Assembly (NCBI RefSeq): GCF_021726515.1
Contig: NZ_JAKKCJ010000001.1
Span: 992,001 to 1,056,000, forward strand
Length of the DNA: 64,000 nt
Origin: Vibrio sp. CK2-1
Lineage (GTDB): Bacteria > Pseudomonadota > Gammaproteobacteria > Enterobacterales > Vibrionaceae
Direction: 5' to 3'
Shown here: in pieces, positions 17,496 through 26,772 of the stretch
How the letters are laid out: each line of letters begins with the position of its first letter
Numbering within the stretch: the stretch's first letter is position 1
Position numbers and translations under genes: made by a program
Notes under the pieces: generated by a model
Database searches by the model: none
What the model was told of the DNA's origin: nothing
Seen by the model: only the letters and a program-made list of their open reading frames with translations

Positions 17496-18980
17496 TTATC
17501 TAGAAAATAGTTCTGGCCAAAGTAAGGCTAGATTTAAATCTTGCTCAATACTATCGGCTAAACGATCCAGCGATTTGATTTGCTGTTGCTCACGGCTATT
17601 AATTTGTTGCAAGTCACTCACCCCAGCCCATTCAAGAATATGTTCAAAGGCTTGTGGCGAATCAAAGATACCGTGGCAATAAGTTCCAAAGATCATACCA
17701 TCATCCGATAAGGCACCATCATATTTTTTGTCATGTGAGACTGTGTTTATTGATATAGGTTGTTGTAAATCAACAAGTGTCTCACCTGCATGAATTTCAT
17801 AGCCAATGATGCTGGCCACTTTTCCTGCAACTAAAGATAGTGTGCCTGTTACTTGAGTTAATGATTTATGCGGTTTTAGTTCTGTTGTTAACTCTAAATA
17901 GCCTAGTCCATCTGCAATTCCTGCTGGGCCTTCAATACCATCAGGATCGGCGATGGTTTTACCCAACATTTGATAACCGCCACAAATACCGATCAATTTA
18001 CCGCCGTATCGTAGATGCTTTTCAATATCTTTATGCCAACCTTGCTGCTGCAAAAAGGCCAGATCGGCACGTACAGATTTACTTCCCGGTAGAATCACCA
18101 AATCAGCACCCGTCAGGCTTTGCCCTTGATAACGAAATTGAAAATCGATCTCCGGATGATGTTTAAACATATCGAAATCGGTGTGGTTACTCATACGAGG
18201 AAAAACTGGCACAAATACTGTGAGTTTGGTTTGTTCATTTTTGGTTTGTTGACTATCAACCGCGTCTTCAGCATCCAACTCTAAACCATGCAAATACGGC
18301 AATACGCCGATCACTGGCTTACCTGTTTTTTGTTCGAGCCAGTCTAATCCAGGGTTTAATAGCTCAATATCGCCACGAAAACGGTTGATGACAAAACCCA
18401 TCACTCGGTCTTGTTCTGATTGAGATAATAGCGCGAGCGTGCCATACAAATGCGCAAATACCCCACCACGATCAATATCCGCCACAATGATCACCGGTAC
18501 ATCGGCTTCTTCTGCAAAGCCCATGTTAGCGATATCATTTTCTCGCAGGTTAATTTCTGCAGGACTACCCGCGCCTTCAATTAACACACAATCAAACTTC
18601 TGGTTCAGTTGTTCGAAAGAATCCAGCACATAAGGCATGGTGTAGTTTTTATAAGAAATATTGCCCAAAGTGGCTTCTGTCGGCAGCGCTTTACCTTGTA
18701 CGATAATCTGCGCTTTCATATCGGTATTAGGTTTTAAGAGAATTGGATTCATGTGGACACTAGGCTCAACGCCACAGGCAAAGGCTTGCAATGCTTGAGC
18801 TCGACCAATCTCACCGCCATCTTTGGTCACTGCGCTATTGAGCGCCATATTTTGAGATTTAAACGGCGCGACCGAAACACCTTTGCGCATTAACACTCTG
18901 CATAACCCAGCCACCAGCACACTTTTGCCGGCATCGGAAGTTGTGCCCTGCACCATTAACGCTTGAATTGGTTCTAACAT
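17496..18980 (-). CDS. cobQ: cobyric acid synthase
   Basis: 494 residues from the ATG at 18980, which has GGCGAG upstream; a TTG two codons earlier is less likely. CobQ/CbiP uses glutamine and ATP to amidate adenosylcobyrinic acid diamide to cobyric acid. The N-terminal P-loop is [11 protein letters not shown]. The glutamine amidotransferase domain has the nucleophile cysteine in [10 protein letters not shown] and the late histidine in YCHGIFDS. No other cobalamin genes are near, so this is an isolated copy, as in organisms that salvage corrinoids or have scattered pathways. Confidence 0.95.
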   Translation of the reverse strand: MLEPIQALMVQGTTSDAGKSVLVAGLCRVLMRKGVSVAPFKSQNMALNSAVTKDGGEIGRAQALQAFACGVEPSVHMNPILLKPNTDMKAQIIVQGKALPTEATLGNISYKNYTMPYVLDSFEQLNQKFDCVLIEGAGSPAEINLRENDIANMGFAEEADVPVIIVADIDRGGVFAHLYGTLALLSQSEQDRVMGFVINRFRGDIELLNPGLDWLEQKTGKPVIGVLPYLHGLELDAEDAVDSQQTKNEQTKLTVFVPVFPRMSNHTDFDMFKHHPEIDFQFRYQGQSLTGADLVILPGSKSVRADLAFLQQQGWHKDIEKHLRYGGKLIGICGGYQMLGKTIADPDGIEGPAGIADGLGYLELTTELKPHKSLTQVTGTLSLVAGKVASIIGYEIHAGETLVDLQQPISINTVSHDKKYDGALSDDGMIFGTYCHGIFDSPQAFEHILEWAGVSDLQQINSREQQQIKSLDRLADSIEQDLNLALLWPELFSR

Positions 18981-18997
18981 AGTCAACTCGCCAGTGA

Positions 18998-19381
18998 TTA
19001 AGATTGATAAAGTTCGAGAGGCAGACCGTCAGGATCTTTAAAGAAGGTAAATTGTTTACCGGTAAGTTCATCAACTCGGATCGGTTCACACCCCACATTA
19101 TGAGATTCAAGGTAGGCAATACATTGCTCGATATCATCCACTGAAAAAGCTAAATGACGCAAGCCACAGGCTTCTGGTCGGTCGACACGCTCTGGTGGAC
19201 TAGGAAAAGAAAACAATTCTATTTGAGTTGTAGGAGAAACTTGCAAATCTAACTTATATGAATCACGCGCTTCACGATAAGTTTCTTGTACGATCTTAAA
19301 TTGCAGAATCTCTGAATAGAAATGTTTAGACTTACCATAATCTGAGCAGATAATCGCAACATGATCAATTTGATTAAACAT
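18998..19381 (-). CDS. gloA2: VOC/glyoxalase family protein, YaeR-like
   Basis: 127 residues from the ATG at 19381, which has AAGGAAA upstream. It closely matches E. coli YaeR in length and in the segments [30 protein letters not shown] and [12 protein letters not shown]. The vicinal-oxygen-chelate fold binds a divalent metal through His and Glu ligands; candidates are the early H of DHVAII, the H of LRHLAF and the E of PLELY. The substrate of YaeR is not established; glyoxalase-like activity is inferred from the fold. It ends 17 bp before cobQ. Confidence 0.88.
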   Translation of the reverse strand: MFNQIDHVAIICSDYGKSKHFYSEILQFKIVQETYREARDSYKLDLQVSPTTQIELFSFPSPPERVDRPEACGLRHLAFSVDDIEQCIAYLESHNVGCEPIRVDELTGKQFTFFKDPDGLPLELYQS

Positions 19382-19412
19382 TTTATTTCCTTGTAGATAA
19401 CACAAATAGAAA

Positions 19413-19436
19413 AAAGCCTCCAACGCTGGAGGCTTT
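19413..19436 (-). terminator. Rho-independent terminator of the lipoprotein protease gene
   Basis: The perfect 10-bp stem AAAGCCTCCA / TGGAGGCTTT has a 4-base loop. On the minus strand it is followed by TTTTTTC. Confidence 0.88.
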
Positions 19437-19473
19437 AACAATTATAAGCAAGACGAGTTTTCTATAACACGAA

Positions 19474-20184
19474 TTATTTGCTCGAATCTAATTTAGATTT
19501 AGGTTGAACAAACTCACGGCTAACATCGACAATCGCTACGTCACGGAAGAAACTACGACCAAGTAACAGGCCGAAGTCCATGTGCGTACGATCCGCTAAT
19601 GTAAATGGCGTTTTCACTTTTAGGTCACCGACTTTGATCCAACCTTCAACCACATAACGCTCAAACGTTTCATCAGAGCTTGATTGGCGAATAGATTTCG
19701 TTGATACCACTGGTAACTCTAATTCTTTTGATTCTTTACCTTCATGAGCAAGCTTGAACTTCACCCATTTTTTGCCGTCACGTTCAAAAGCAACGATATC
19801 AATAGCACTTACTGAAGATGTTGTAGCACCGGTATCGACACGTGCAACTACATTGACATCTAAACCTTCAATATGAACCCACTCTTTTTGGCCCAAGATT
19901 AATTTGCCATCAGCGCTTTTTTCACCAGCAGAAACCGTTACAGGTGCTTTTGGTTGCTGTGGTTTTACCGTAGGCATTGGCTTAGGTTTCACATTTGGGT
20001 GTTTCTCCATAGGCGAAAGCTCTGACTCTGGTTTTTCTGCAGGCTGAGTCGTTGCCGCCTCTTCCGGTTGAGTCGTTTCAGCTTTACTAGTATCTGATTT
20101 ATCTGCTGGTTGTTCAGGGGTTGTCGAACAACCAACCATAACAACAGACATTAGCGCGGGAAGAAAAAAGCCCCATTTTTTCAT
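19474..20184 (-). CDS. retropepsin-like / ATP-dependent zinc protease family lipoprotein
   Basis: 236 residues from the ATG at 20184. A lipoprotein signal ends at VMVGC (lipobox, Cys19), followed by about 75 residues of Glu/Pro/Thr-rich linker. The C-terminal 140 residues are the RimK-associated retropepsin domain (often named putative ATP-dependent zinc protease). They contain the aspartyl motif VDTGATTSS and the late DFGLLLGRSF. The name in databases is historical; the fold is that of aspartic proteases. It is expected in the periplasm, attached to a membrane. Confidence 0.85.
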   Translation of the reverse strand: MKKWGFFLPALMSVVMVGCSTTPEQPADKSDTSKAETTQPEEAATTQPAEKPESELSPMEKHPNVKPKPMPTVKPQQPKAPVTVSAGEKSADGKLILGQKEWVHIEGLDVNVVARVDTGATTSSVSAIDIVAFERDGKKWVKFKLAHEGKESKELELPVVSTKSIRQSSSDETFERYVVEGWIKVGDLKVKTPFTLADRTHMDFGLLLGRSFFRDVAIVDVSREFVQPKSKLDSSK

Positions 20185-20216
20185 GTTCAATAACCTTTTA
20201 TTTTTGTACGTATGGC

Positions 20217-21401
20217 CTATTGAGCCAGAGTGTTTATCGCATCTGCTACATATTGTATGTCTTTTTCTTGCAAACCTGCAATATTAATACGGCCATCACC
20301 GACGCCATAAATTCCATACTCTTCACGCAATTGCGTCATTTGTTCAGGCGAAAAGCCTAACACAGTGAACATACCTTTGTGTGACTTTATAAACTCAAAT
20401 TGATCATTTTTATGACTATTCAGCAATTCCTGACACAGCGCTTGCCTTAAACCAACTAAACGTTGCTGCATCTCAACCAATTCCGCTTTCCATTGCTGCG
20501 TTAAGTGCTCACTTTGCAATACGGTTTTCACTAATGCCGCGCCATGATCTGGCGGCATAGTATAAGTAGAACGGGCTAGCGTCAGTAGTTTACCTTTGGC
20601 ATTACTGGCTTCTTGTAAGTTTTTACCAATAACAATCGCCGCGCCAGTTCTTTCACGATATAAGCCAAAGTTTTTCGAGCAAGATGTGGTAATCAGCATT
20701 TCTTCTACATTATTAGCCATGTGTTGTAAGCCAACAATGTCTTGCTCTAAACCATCACCAAAACCTTGATAGGCAATATCCACAAACGGTGTGAAACCAT
20801 TTTTCTGGGCCAGTTCTGTAATCACTTTCCAATCATCAGTGCTGATGTCTGCGCCCGTTGGGTTATGACAACAACCATGCAATAGAACCACATCTTTAGG
20901 GCCCGCTTGAGCAAGTTCTTCAAGCATTTTAGCTGAATCAACTTGACGCGTTTCAGGGTTGAAGTAATGGTAGAAGCGCACTTTCAAACCCGCCGCTTCC
21001 ATAACCGGACGGTGATTGACATAACTTGGGTTACTGATCCACACCGTGGTTTCTGGCTCTGCAATTTTCAATAAATCACCCAGCATTCTCAATGCACCAC
21101 TTGCACCTGGAGTTTGAATCGCCGAAACACGAGAATAAGCCGAAGTATCTTTAAGCAGTAAATCAACCATACATTGATTGAATTCTTCACAGCCGGCTAA
21201 GCCAACATACGCTTTGGTCGTTTGTTCTTGAGCTTGTTGAGTTTGAGCCTGTTTGATAGCCGCCATAATTGGAGTTTGGCCTTGGCTATTTTTATAAACA
21301 CCAATACCTAGATCGACTTTTTCTGGACGAGGATCGTTACGGTATGCCACAGATAGTGACAATATAGGATCTTGCTGCGAAGCGGTTAGATGAGAAAGCA
21401 T
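20217..21401 (-). CDS. aromatic/aspartate aminotransferase (class I)
   Basis: 394 residues, the length of AspC/TyrB enzymes. The pyridoxal-phosphate lysine lies in TTSCSKNFGLYRER, preceded by the Asp/Tyr pair in PFVDIAYQGFGDG. Other family motifs are LGIGVYKNSQG near the N-terminus, HGCCHNPTG and RINIAGL. It transaminates aspartate or aromatic amino acids with 2-oxoglutarate. TyrB/AspC cannot be distinguished with certainty; the TyrB-like HGCCHNPTG fits an aromatic aminotransferase. It is monocistronic, and its promoter lies between it and the nrdG terminator. Confidence 0.9.
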   Translation of the reverse strand: MLSHLTASQQDPILSLSVAYRNDPRPEKVDLGIGVYKNSQGQTPIMAAIKQAQTQQAQEQTTKAYVGLAGCEEFNQCMVDLLLKDTSAYSRVSAIQTPGASGALRMLGDLLKIAEPETTVWISNPSYVNHRPVMEAAGLKVRFYHYFNPETRQVDSAKMLEELAQAGPKDVVLLHGCCHNPTGADISTDDWKVITELAQKNGFTPFVDIAYQGFGDGLEQDIVGLQHMANNVEEMLITTSCSKNFGLYRERTGAAIVIGKNLQEASNAKGKLLTLARSTYTMPPDHGAALVKTVLQSEHLTQQWKAELVEMQQRLVGLRQALCQELLNSHKNDQFEFIKSHKGMFTVLGFSPEQMTQLREEYGIYGVGDGRINIAGLQEKDIQYVADAINTLAQ

Positions 21402-21463
21402 GAATACACAACCCTGTGCTGATCAATTAATAAAAATTTAAATTACCACCCACGCAAAAAAAA

Positions 21464-21492
21464 ATCGACGAGATTTTAAAGTTCTCGTCGAT
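21464..21492 (-). terminator. Rho-independent terminator of nrdDG
   Basis: The perfect 10-bp stem ATCGACGAGA / TCTCGTCGAT is followed on the minus strand by a run of nine T. Confidence 0.92.
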
Positions 21493-21529
21493 ATTCTAAT
21501 CGTGGTATCACTTAAACACTAAGAAGTGC

Positions 21530-22000
21530 TTATTTTTCCGTCAAATAATGCACAACCTGATTACTACTGCCTCGCCATTGCAAGCTAGGATCGGCCAGTT
21601 CTTTTTCAAACTTACCATCCACCAGCACATCAACATAGTTCACGACTTCTTTTTGTGATTCTGTTAAATCTGCCAAGATATACCCTGTCCACATCCAAAT
21701 ATCTTTCTCTGGGCATTCAAGCTTCACTCGCTTAACCAGCTTTAATACCACCGATAAATTCTGTGGATGCAGAGGATCGCCGCCAGATAGCGACAATCCA
21801 CGGCGAAATATTCGAGTATCTTGCAAGTCACGAATAATCGCATCTTCATTTTCTTGGGTAAACGTCACTCCAGAGCTCAACGACCAAGTACTTTGGTTAT
21901 AACAGCCTTTGCATTGATGCACGCAACCAGAGACAAACAAGGTACAGCGTGTTCCTGGGCCATTAATCACATCGACTGGGTAATATTGAGAAATATTCAT
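21530..22000 (-). CDS. nrdG: anaerobic ribonucleotide reductase activating protein
   Basis: 156 residues. It is a radical-SAM enzyme with the cluster motif CVHQCKGC (CxxxCxxC) near residue 26-33 and the GGDP SAM-binding motif (LSLSGGDPLHPQN). It generates the glycyl radical on NrdD. The start is ATG at 22000 with AGAGCTG upstream. The gene lies 25 bp after nrdD and shares its terminator, so the two are one operon. Confidence 0.96.
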   Translation of the reverse strand: MNISQYYPVDVINGPGTRCTLFVSGCVHQCKGCYNQSTWSLSSGVTFTQENEDAIIRDLQDTRIFRRGLSLSGGDPLHPQNLSVVLKLVKRVKLECPEKDIWMWTGYILADLTESQKEVVNYVDVLVDGKFEKELADPSLQWRGSSNQVVHYLTEK

Positions 22001-22025
22001 ATCAGCTCTGTTTTCTTGCTATAGC

Positions 22026-24164
22026 TTATAAATGCTTAACGCGGCGTTTCACTTCTTCTTGCTTACCATCATTAAACGGTCTTGCATCTGGACTACCTAA
22101 ATAACCACATACGCGACGCGTTACTGACACTTTGCTTGAATCGTGATTGCCACACTTAGGACAAGTAAAACCTTTGCTAGTACATTCAAACTCACCGGTA
22201 TAACCACATTCATAACACTCATCAATTGGAGTATTGGTGCCGTAGTAAGGCACGCGGCTATAGCTGTAATCCCAAACATTCTCTAACGCTTCAACGTTAT
22301 GCTGCATATTAGGGAACTCACCGTAACAAATAAAACCACCGCTTGAAATTTCAGGATATGGCATCTCAAAATCAATTTTATCGTAAGGCGTTGCTTTCTT
22401 TTGTACATCTAGGTGGAAACTGTTGGTGTAGTACCCTTTATCAGTCACACCTTCAATCACACCAAATTGCTTAGCATCTAAGCGGCAGAAACGATTACAT
22501 AGGTTTTCACTTGGCGTGCCATATAAGCTAAATGCGTAGCCTGTTTCTTTTGTCCAAGCTTCAACATGTTGCTTCATAAAATCGATGATCTTAAGTGCTT
22601 TTAAGCGTAGCTTCTCATCATCGTAAACATGATTCTCGGTACCAAATAATGCGGCAACCGTTTCATGCACACCGATATAACCTAATGAAATTGATGCACG
22701 ACCATTTTTGAATATTTCAGCAATATTGTCGTCGGCATTTAAACGTACACCACATGCCCCTTCCATATAAAGGATAGGCGCAACACGTGCTTTAACATTC
22801 TCTAAGCGATGAATACGAGTATCTAATGCGCGTCGAGCCAGTTGCAGCTTGGTCTTCAAAATGTCATAAAAACGCGCTTCATCACCTTGCGCTTCAATCG
22901 CAATACGTGGCAAGTTCAGGCTAACAACACCTAGGTTGTTACGACCATCGTGGATCAACTCACCATTTTCTTCATAAGTATTTAAGAAGCTGCGGCAACC
23001 CATCGGCGTTTTGAATGAACCCGTCACTTCGACGACTTTGTCGTAGTTAAGAATATCTGGGTACATACGCTTAGTCGCACACTCAAGCGCTAGCTGTTTA
23101 ATATCGTAGTTTGGATCGCTTGGTTTATGGTTTAAGCCATCACGAATCGCAAATACCAATTTCGGGAATACCGCTGTTTTACGATTTTTACCAAGGCCGG
23201 CAATGCGGTTACGTAAAATCGATTGTTGAATCAGTTTGCTAGCCCACGACTGCCCTAAGCCGAAACCAAAGGTAACAAAAGGAGTTTGCCCGTTTGCGGT
23301 ATGCAGCGTGTTTACTTCATATTCCAAAGACTGGAATGCGTCATAACATTCTTTTTCAGTTTGAGTGCGAGCAAATTCTTGTGGATTAGGAATATCCCAC
23401 TCTTGCGCTAACTTCAGTTGCTTTTGATGACTGGCAAGCACGTAAGGCTCAAGGATCTCATCGATACGGTTGATCGTAGTGCCGCCATAAATGTGGCTAG
23501 CAACTTGCGCGATGATTTGCGCGGTAACCGCCGTGGCAGTAGAGATTGATTTCGGAGTATCTATTTCAGCATTACCCATTTTAAAGCCGCGCGTTAACAT
23601 ACCTTCTAGGTCAATCAACATGCAGTTAAACATTGGGAAAAATGGCGCGTAGTCTAGGTCGTGATAATGAATGTCACCAGATTCGTGAGCATGAACGATA
23701 TCGCGTGGCAAAATGTGTTGTTTCGCATAATGTTTAGCCACGATACCGGCCAGTAAATCACGCTGAGTTGGGATCACTTTGCCATCTTTATTGGCATTTT
23801 CATTGAGCAAGTCTGTGTTGTTCTGCTCAATCAGCCCTTCAATTTCTTTATTCAGTGAACTGGTTTTTTCACGAGCAATATCTCTGTCATGGCGATACTC
23901 AATATAATGACGCGCGAGTGATTTGTATTCACCTTGCATCAAATAGTTTTCCACCATGGTTTGGATATCTTGAATATGAATACCATCAGGAAAATCAGCT
24001 TGAGTCTCAGTTAAACGTTGCTCAACACAGCCCGCTAATTGCTCTGCATATCCCTTTAATTGATCGTCAGCTTTATCTGCCGCACTTAGTACCGCCGCAA
24101 CGATTCTGTCTTGCTGAAACAAGGCTTGTGAGCCATCCCTTTTTATAACAATTAACTGACTCAT
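22026..24164 (-). CDS. nrdD: anaerobic ribonucleoside-triphosphate reductase
   Basis: 712 residues. An N-terminal ATP-cone (VIKRDGSQALFQQDRIVAAV) is the allosteric site. The C-terminus has the four-cysteine zinc site CYECGYTG and CPKCGN, then the glycyl-radical loop RRVCGYLG. It reduces NTPs to dNTPs without oxygen, using formate as reductant. Upstream lie a perfect FNR box and an NrdR-like palindrome, which fits anaerobic induction and nucleotide-level repression. Confidence 0.97.
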   Translation of the reverse strand: MSQLIVIKRDGSQALFQQDRIVAAVLSAADKADDQLKGYAEQLAGCVEQRLTETQADFPDGIHIQDIQTMVENYLMQGEYKSLARHYIEYRHDRDIAREKTSSLNKEIEGLIEQNNTDLLNENANKDGKVIPTQRDLLAGIVAKHYAKQHILPRDIVHAHESGDIHYHDLDYAPFFPMFNCMLIDLEGMLTRGFKMGNAEIDTPKSISTATAVTAQIIAQVASHIYGGTTINRIDEILEPYVLASHQKQLKLAQEWDIPNPQEFARTQTEKECYDAFQSLEYEVNTLHTANGQTPFVTFGFGLGQSWASKLIQQSILRNRIAGLGKNRKTAVFPKLVFAIRDGLNHKPSDPNYDIKQLALECATKRMYPDILNYDKVVEVTGSFKTPMGCRSFLNTYEENGELIHDGRNNLGVVSLNLPRIAIEAQGDEARFYDILKTKLQLARRALDTRIHRLENVKARVAPILYMEGACGVRLNADDNIAEIFKNGRASISLGYIGVHETVAALFGTENHVYDDEKLRLKALKIIDFMKQHVEAWTKETGYAFSLYGTPSENLCNRFCRLDAKQFGVIEGVTDKGYYTNSFHLDVQKKATPYDKIDFEMPYPEISSGGFICYGEFPNMQHNVEALENVWDYSYSRVPYYGTNTPIDECYECGYTGEFECTSKGFTCPKCGNHDSSKVSVTRRVCGYLGSPDARPFNDGKQEEVKRRVKHL

Positions 24165-24218
24165 CCTAACCTTGCCCCTTAAAAATATTCATGATATAGA
24201 CAAAAATAAAGCGTGAAA

Positions 24219-24232
24219 CACAATATGTTGTG
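24219..24232. promoter_or_regulatory. NrdR-like box upstream of nrdD
   Basis: The palindrome CACAATATGTTGTG lies 55 bp upstream of the nrdD start. It fits the AT-centred NrdR box pattern. A second box at the usual helical spacing was not found. Confidence 0.55.
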
Positions 24233-24261
24233 CCATTATCGATTTTATCGACCGCTCGATC

Positions 24262-24275
24262 TTGATCTTAATCAA
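24262..24275. promoter_or_regulatory. FNR binding site upstream of nrdD
   Basis: TTGATCTTAATCAA is an exact match to the FNR consensus TTGAT-N4-ATCAA. It is centred 104 bp upstream of the nrdD start codon, which fits FNR activation of nrdDG under anaerobiosis. Confidence 0.85.
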
Positions 24276-24432
24276 ATGATCTTGGAGGAGTATTAAAGAT
24301 ATTTTTTGCAAGTCTTTTTGCTCACAAAATGAAAAATAATCTGTGTAATAAACGTACCTATTTGCTTTGCTATGTTAAATTTTAGGCTTACCGTGAAACA
24401 GTTATTATCAACTTGTAAGAGACGATCTAGAA

Positions 24433-25356
24433 ATGAAAATACAATGGAAATGGTTCGCTTATCTTTGGCTTTTGAATCTAGTCTCTCTACCTATTTCAGC
24501 TGCCTCATTAAAAGGCAGCACTCTTAATATCGCTACATGGAATATAGAATGGCTCACCACCAACCCAAGTCATTCAATCAAAGAAAGTAAAAGAGACTCG
24601 CAAGATTTTAGTGTACTCAGCGGTAAGTTTCGCCAAATCTCACCCGATATTCTTGCCTTTCAAGAAGTAGACTCCATCGAGGCCATTCAAAAAGTGGTTG
24701 GTGATGACTATCAGATCTATTTATCCGATCGCGCCAAACCGCAATATGCCAACCTACAGTTTAATGATCTCAACCAATACACTGGCTTTGCGGTATCTAA
24801 AAAGTGGCTTAAAGAAAACCAAGCAACGATTATCGATCCAAAGGATATTTCACTACTTCCCAATTCTAAACTGCGCTTTGCCACCTACATTGTATTAAAG
24901 CAGCCTAACCAAGCGGATATGCATTTATTGTCGGTACATTTAAAAAGTGGCTGCCCTACCAAGAAAAAGCGTTCTCGTTCATGCCGACAGCTATCTGAGC
25001 AAGCAGACCAGCTAAATCAATGGTTAACAACCCGAGTGAGCAATCAGGACAGTTTCATTGTGATGGGCGATTTTAACCACAACCTCTCTTATAAAGGCGA
25101 TTGGATGTGGCAGCAGTTAACCAATGGATTGAACAACCAAGCAAAACTGGCAACGCAGACGACACCTGCGATCTGCCAAGTGAAATCAAACCGTAACCCG
25201 AATAAGTTGTATCGCTACCCTAGTTTGATTGACCACATTATTGTCAGCCAAGCAAACCACCCGCAAGGCACACAGCAGGTAGTGTTTACGGAACAAGAAG
25301 CGTTGAATTATCATTTAAGCGATCATTGTCCGGTGGTGAGTAAAATTCAAAGGTAG
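24433..25356 (+). CDS. secreted endonuclease/exonuclease/phosphatase family protein
   Basis: 307 residues. A signal peptide ends at ISAAS near residue 24. The EEP fold shows IATWNIEWL, LAFQEVD (metal Glu), SVHLKSGC, VMGDFNH and the C-terminal LIDHIIVS and LSDHCPVV. Four cysteines (SGCPTKKKRSRSC, ICQ, DHCP) could form disulfides, which fits an extracytoplasmic location. It probably acts as a periplasmic or secreted nuclease or phosphatase. It is divergent from nrdDG across a 268-bp region and appears monocistronic. Confidence 0.85.
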   Translation: MKIQWKWFAYLWLLNLVSLPISAASLKGSTLNIATWNIEWLTTNPSHSIKESKRDSQDFSVLSGKFRQISPDILAFQEVDSIEAIQKVVGDDYQIYLSDRAKPQYANLQFNDLNQYTGFAVSKKWLKENQATIIDPKDISLLPNSKLRFATYIVLKQPNQADMHLLSVHLKSGCPTKKKRSRSCRQLSEQADQLNQWLTTRVSNQDSFIVMGDFNHNLSYKGDWMWQQLTNGLNNQAKLATQTTPAICQVKSNRNPNKLYRYPSLIDHIIVSQANHPQGTQQVVFTEQEALNYHLSDHCPVVSKIQR

Positions 25357-25364
25357 TTATAAGG

Positions 25365-25560
25365 GGATTCGAGTCTCGGGCACTTCGTTTCTCGTAGCTC
25401 GTGACTCGATCTGTGCTTTGGGTTTTCAAGAAACGATCAGCCAGTCATCCTGAAAAGCGACGTAGGAGCGCAATTCAGGATCTCCAGCCGCACTTGGTGT
25501 CTCAATAGGTTCTATAAAATTCCAACATAGGATGCTTTTCCCGTAACACGAAGCACAGCG
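25365..25560. repeat. degraded dispersed intergenic repeat
   Basis: The 5' part is rich in CTCG/CGAG words (GAGTCTCGGG, CTCGTAGCTCGTGACTCG). The 3' part has the inverted pair ATCCTGAA (25447-25454) / TTCAGGAT (25474-25481) around GCGACGTAGGAGCGCAA. These words resemble dispersed intergenic repeats known in Vibrio genomes. No coding ORF is present. Confidence 0.4.
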
Positions 25561-25590
25561 TTCACGCCTCTCGTCCCAAAGTAGTTAAAA

Positions 25591-26283
25591 CTAAAGCTTC
25601 ATCGGTTTAATTTTATCTACATGCTTAATGTCGCTACCATTCCACACCATTTCTGTATGAGAGCATTGAATCACATCTTGCACCACATAAGGGGTCGATA
25701 ATGCCCAACAAACTCCATTTTCCGAGCGGACAGAATTGTATTTAATACCGGTGGTTTCAGCCCTATTCAGATAGACTTCTAAGCCAAATTTTTGAGCGGT
25801 TAGATAATTATCGGGATCGTATATTGAGTCTGACATGGGCTTGTCGGTGATATCGACACAACTTGAATCATCAAAGGTAAACTTTAAGGTTCTGAAAATA
25901 ATGCGGTCATACTTTAGACCTGTCACATTACGCCAGTACTTTGCTTGGTGGAATTGAACTTCTCGTGTGGCGGTTTTTTCATCATCAGCGATATAAAGCA
26001 TGCCGTGTTGGCCATTGGCAAAGCGTGAGCCATCTCGGTTGATATGGGTAAAGGCTGCGATGGCATAACTACGCCCTCTTTTGCAATGAAATGGGATTTC
26101 CTTTTGATCTAAAAGCGACATATCCCCAACCTCATTAGCAAGACGTGGGTTGGTTAATGCTTGAAGTTCATACAATGCTGCAAATTCATCCTCATTCGCG
26201 ACATCATCAAAAAGATTAATCGTAGGGTATTTAGATGGGATAAGACGAAACCCTTGCACAACAGAAGCCACGCCTACCCCCAT
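25591..26283 (-). CDS. RES-domain toxin
   Basis: 230 residues from the ATG at 26283; an upstream TTG at 26313 would add ten residues. The RES family signature is present as R13 (GFRLIPS), E in TREVQFHQ and S in YNSVRS. RES toxins degrade or modify NAD+ or ADP-ribosylate targets. The gene overlaps the upstream antitoxin by 10 bp, the usual antitoxin-first layout. It is cytoplasmic. Confidence 0.9.
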   Translation of the reverse strand: MGVGVASVVQGFRLIPSKYPTINLFDDVANEDEFAALYELQALTNPRLANEVGDMSLLDQKEIPFHCKRGRSYAIAAFTHINRDGSRFANGQHGMLYIADDEKTATREVQFHQAKYWRNVTGLKYDRIIFRTLKFTFDDSSCVDITDKPMSDSIYDPDNYLTAQKFGLEVYLNRAETTGIKYNSVRSENGVCWALSTPYVVQDVIQCSHTEMVWNGSDIKHVDKIKPMKL

Positions 26284-26678
26284 AACCCTGAGCGTAAGGA
26301 ATCGATACGGCAAAACACCTCATAAATATGCGCAAACTTACCATCACGAATAATCGAAAGTGGTGATCTTCCATTGAAATATGGATTATGGTTTTCTAGC
26401 GCCATAAAGCCTTTCACGTTTTCTGGGTTATCAAACACGATTCGTAGACTGGCATGCATGTTGACGATGTAACTTAACCGTTCCAGTTGATCACTATCCA
26501 AAGAAACGCTTTCAGGATTAGCCTTATACTTGTGATAAGTCGACGGCGCTATGCGCATGATCTTTTGCTTATCTTTGGTCGTACAACCCCAGCCATCCAT
26601 GATTTGCTCAGCAGCCTTAAAACCTGCCGTAGCCATCGCTTTGGTGCTCGATTTTTTTTCGATTAGTTGAGTATCCAT
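26274..26678 (-). CDS. Xre/MbcA/ParS-type antitoxin
   Basis: 134 residues. An N-terminal helix-turn-helix (DKQKIMRIAPSTYHKYK) precedes a C-terminal DUF2384-like toxin-binding domain (NPYFNGRSPLSIIRDGKFAHIYEV). The start has GGAGG six bases upstream. It pairs with the RES toxin that overlaps its end, and it presumably represses the operon. Confidence 0.9.
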   Translation of the reverse strand: MDTQLIEKKSSTKAMATAGFKAAEQIMDGWGCTTKDKQKIMRIAPSTYHKYKANPESVSLDSDQLERLSYIVNMHASLRIVFDNPENVKGFMALENHNPYFNGRSPLSIIRDGKFAHIYEVFCRIDSLRSGLWG

Positions 26679-26772
26679 TTTGCCTCCTACAACAAATTGA
26701 ACACTCTCATTGTAGATTAATTAACACGAAACATCTACAGAGAGGCAAGAGACTGCCTAACCAAAGTATCAT

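Noticed and set aside
19382..19473. Cobalamin riboswitch upstream of gloA2-cobQ
   Set aside because: The gap is about 90 bp and is partly filled by a terminator, too short for a B12 riboswitch; none of its conserved pieces was seen.
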